Source of the DNA: Marinifilum fragile JCM 15579
GTDB taxonomy: Bacteria > Bacteroidota > Bacteroidia > Bacteroidales > Marinifilaceae
Reading direction: 5' to 3'
Assembly: GCF_001310955.1 (NCBI RefSeq)
Contig: NZ_BAZX01000023.1
Span: forward strand, 1 to 64,000
DNA: 64,000 nucleotides
Made by a program: the position numbers and the translations under genes. The notes beneath the pieces were generated by a model, which had not been told where the DNA came from, did not search any database, and saw nothing but the letters and a program-made list of their open reading frames with translations. Positions 62,656-64,000 of this stretch are shown in pieces; within the stretch, counting starts at the first letter, position 1; each line of letters opens with the position of its first letter.

Positions 62656-63951
62656 ATGGCTAAAAAGAGGAAAAAAGCAAAACCCCAGGTTAAAAGGAAG
62701 CAAAACAACTCACCTTATCAGAATAGTCTACTCAGAAAGAAATATTTAAAAATTGTTGAGGCAGTTTGCGAAAAAATGAATTGTGCCGATTCATACAAGT
62801 TGCTCAGCAAGGAAGAAAAAATAAGAGCTTTTGGATGTTCAGTTTTTGTTCTAAAATTAAAAACCAATAAGAAACAGTACTATACATCGGATAGTATACA
62901 GTTTTTTGAAAAATTTGTAAACGATTTCTTCTCAGATCCAATGAATTGTGTGCGTAAAAGCGAAGCGATTGAACTTACAAATTATGAAGTTCTTGTGGCA
63001 AATTACTTTATTACCTCATTTAATAAGGATTACCCCGAACGCTATGAATTTTTAATGGATGCCTTTCAGCCCATGGTAGAATACATTGGTGATTTTGAAA
63101 GTCATTTTGGAAAGATGATTCAACACTATGCTTTTGTAGCCAATGCCACCAATGTTTTCGACTATAATGTGTACATTTTAAAATTGGATGCAAAGGTTAA
63201 AAATTATCCCACGTTGAGAATGAATTGGGAATCATCTTTAGAAAGTATTGCGCCAAGAGAAAGTTTCTATGAGGAAGAGGGAAGGAATAGAGCTGTTTTT
63301 CAACTCGGATACGTTAACAATGGTTTTGAAATGCAATGGACTTTTGTACGAACCAAAGATTTGAAAGGCTTGTACAATGGCAAGAAGAAATACCTGCCAG
63401 TATGTATTCAACGACATGCCTACCATAGAATTTTAAGCAGGCTTAAACCTTTATTCGATACTGAAGTGGTTTGGGCGATGAATTACTACCTGAGACATGA
63501 TTTACACATTGAATTTTACAATGGACGCATTTTAATTCCTTTTTACTATTTCGAAACCAAGTGTGGATATTTTGTTGCCACTATAAATAAGAATCGACTT
63601 ATTATTAAAACCTTCCTGTTTTTAACTCACCATTCAACACCCGAGGGCGATAAATTGGGAGAATTATCCGGACTTAGTAAGGAAGAAATTTCCTATTGGA
63701 AAATAGATACCCTACAAAATTTTATTGATGCCAACTTAAGAGAGAATGAGCAGATGATAGAATTATTTGAACAAGCAGGCTTAAGTCATTTGTTCGATAT
63801 GCAGATTAACCACGGACATGAATCAGATGGGAAGGATTACAACTGGAATGCCTTATCACAATACATCAAACGTGGCAAAACCGAACTGTTCGACGAAGGC
63901 ACTGAAGATGCTGAAGAGCTTTTGGTAGAAGAGGTGAATGAGATAGAATAA
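62656..63951 (+). CDS. Hypothetical 431-aa protein
   Basis: The start at 62656 (MAKKRKKAKPQVKRKQ) is preferred; an in-frame ATG at 62632 adds eight residues. The N-terminus is very basic, as in nucleic-acid-binding proteins. The middle is mixed alpha/beta (NYYLRHDLHIEFYNGRILIPFYYFETKCGYFVATI), and the last 70 residues are acidic (DEGTEDAEELLVEEVNEIE). No signal peptide or transmembrane helix is seen. I recognise no family, and a role is not inferred. Confidence 0.75.
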   Translation: MAKKRKKAKPQVKRKQNNSPYQNSLLRKKYLKIVEAVCEKMNCADSYKLLSKEEKIRAFGCSVFVLKLKTNKKQYYTSDSIQFFEKFVNDFFSDPMNCVRKSEAIELTNYEVLVANYFITSFNKDYPERYEFLMDAFQPMVEYIGDFESHFGKMIQHYAFVANATNVFDYNVYILKLDAKVKNYPTLRMNWESSLESIAPRESFYEEEGRNRAVFQLGYVNNGFEMQWTFVRTKDLKGLYNGKKKYLPVCIQRHAYHRILSRLKPLFDTEVVWAMNYYLRHDLHIEFYNGRILIPFYYFETKCGYFVATINKNRLIIKTFLFLTHHSTPEGDKLGELSGLSKEEISYWKIDTLQNFIDANLRENEQMIELFEQAGLSHLFDMQINHGHESDGKDYNWNALSQYIKRGKTELFDEGTEDAEELLVEEVNEIE

Positions 63952-64000
63952 ATTTGTTCTATTGATTTCTCTCATTGTTTCGGATTCATTTGAGTGTAAT

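Noticed and set aside
1-64000. CRISPR array or retron/diversity-generating element
   Set aside because: No short direct repeats with regular unique spacers, no cas genes and no reverse transcriptase were found. The only repeat-rich region (3069-5600) has long, diverged, structured units.

Overview
The window looks like a chromosomal segment of a Bacteroidota bacterium, probably a marine, facultatively or strictly anaerobic Marinilabiliales/Marinifilaceae-type organism (the lineage is an inference). The evidence is AT-rich DNA, two SusC/SusD outer-membrane import pairs, an ECF sigma/FecR pair, lipoproteins with LxxC lipoboxes, GH97 and AraC-type regulators, and Bacteroidota promoters of the form TTG-N19/20-TAnnTTTG in front of several genes. 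Anaerobic or respiratory markers are a reductive dehalogenase locus and a YjjI/YjjW glycyl-radical pair.

Layout. 1-2600: a tyrosine recombinase lies between a lipoprotein gene, possibly a cassette, and a 189-aa unknown, all on the minus strand, with repeated 9-mers at the gene borders. 2601-5718 and 6889-7290: a non-coding array of composite structured repeats, interrupted by purT. 7308-12750: a SEC-C protein, then a minus-strand reductive dehalogenase locus (AraC regulator, rdhA, rdhB-like, a frameshifted FMN/4Fe-4S membrane protein and a 31-aa membrane peptide). 12919-21897: mostly housekeeping and small genes (GreA-like factor, pyrD, BKACE enzyme, acyltransferase, FKBP, yjjI/yjjW, LRR protein). 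22094-35150: a TPR-LuxR-type regulator, then an ECF sigma/anti-sigma pair driving a SusCD operon with a zinc metallohydrolase lipoprotein, a DUF4302-like protein and an Ig-like lipoprotein with a CxxCH motif. 35920-38458: a compact four-gene minus-strand operon of unknown function ending in a 551-aa protein with a cationic amphipathic segment. 38844-40898: a BtuB/CirA-type TonB receptor. 41562-53836: a polysaccharide utilisation locus with a SusR-like membrane regulator, SusC, SusD, a clan GH-D-like enzyme and a retaining-type GH97, pointing to alpha-galactosides. 54083-60721: an RNA-repair and ribosome-rescue island with a WYL regulator, a tRNA-like permuted ncRNA, a slipin, two RtcB ligases, a TPR protein and PrfH. 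61342-63951: an outer-membrane-like protein and a 439-aa unknown.

How the genes work together. The sigma/FecR/STN-SusC set is a surface-signalling import system. The second PUL is switched by its own one-component sensor and should capture and cleave alpha-galactosides. The rdh genes form an exported respiratory module. In the island, PrfH would release ribosomes stalled by decoding-centre damage and RtcB would reseal broken RNA. The RNA just upstream has the architecture of a bacterial Y RNA: a tRNA-like fold in permuted order, closed by a long stem.

Four separate genes carry single-nucleotide-type frameshifts that leave good coding sequence in the next frame. This suggests indel errors in the assembly, so genes are reported at their restored extents.
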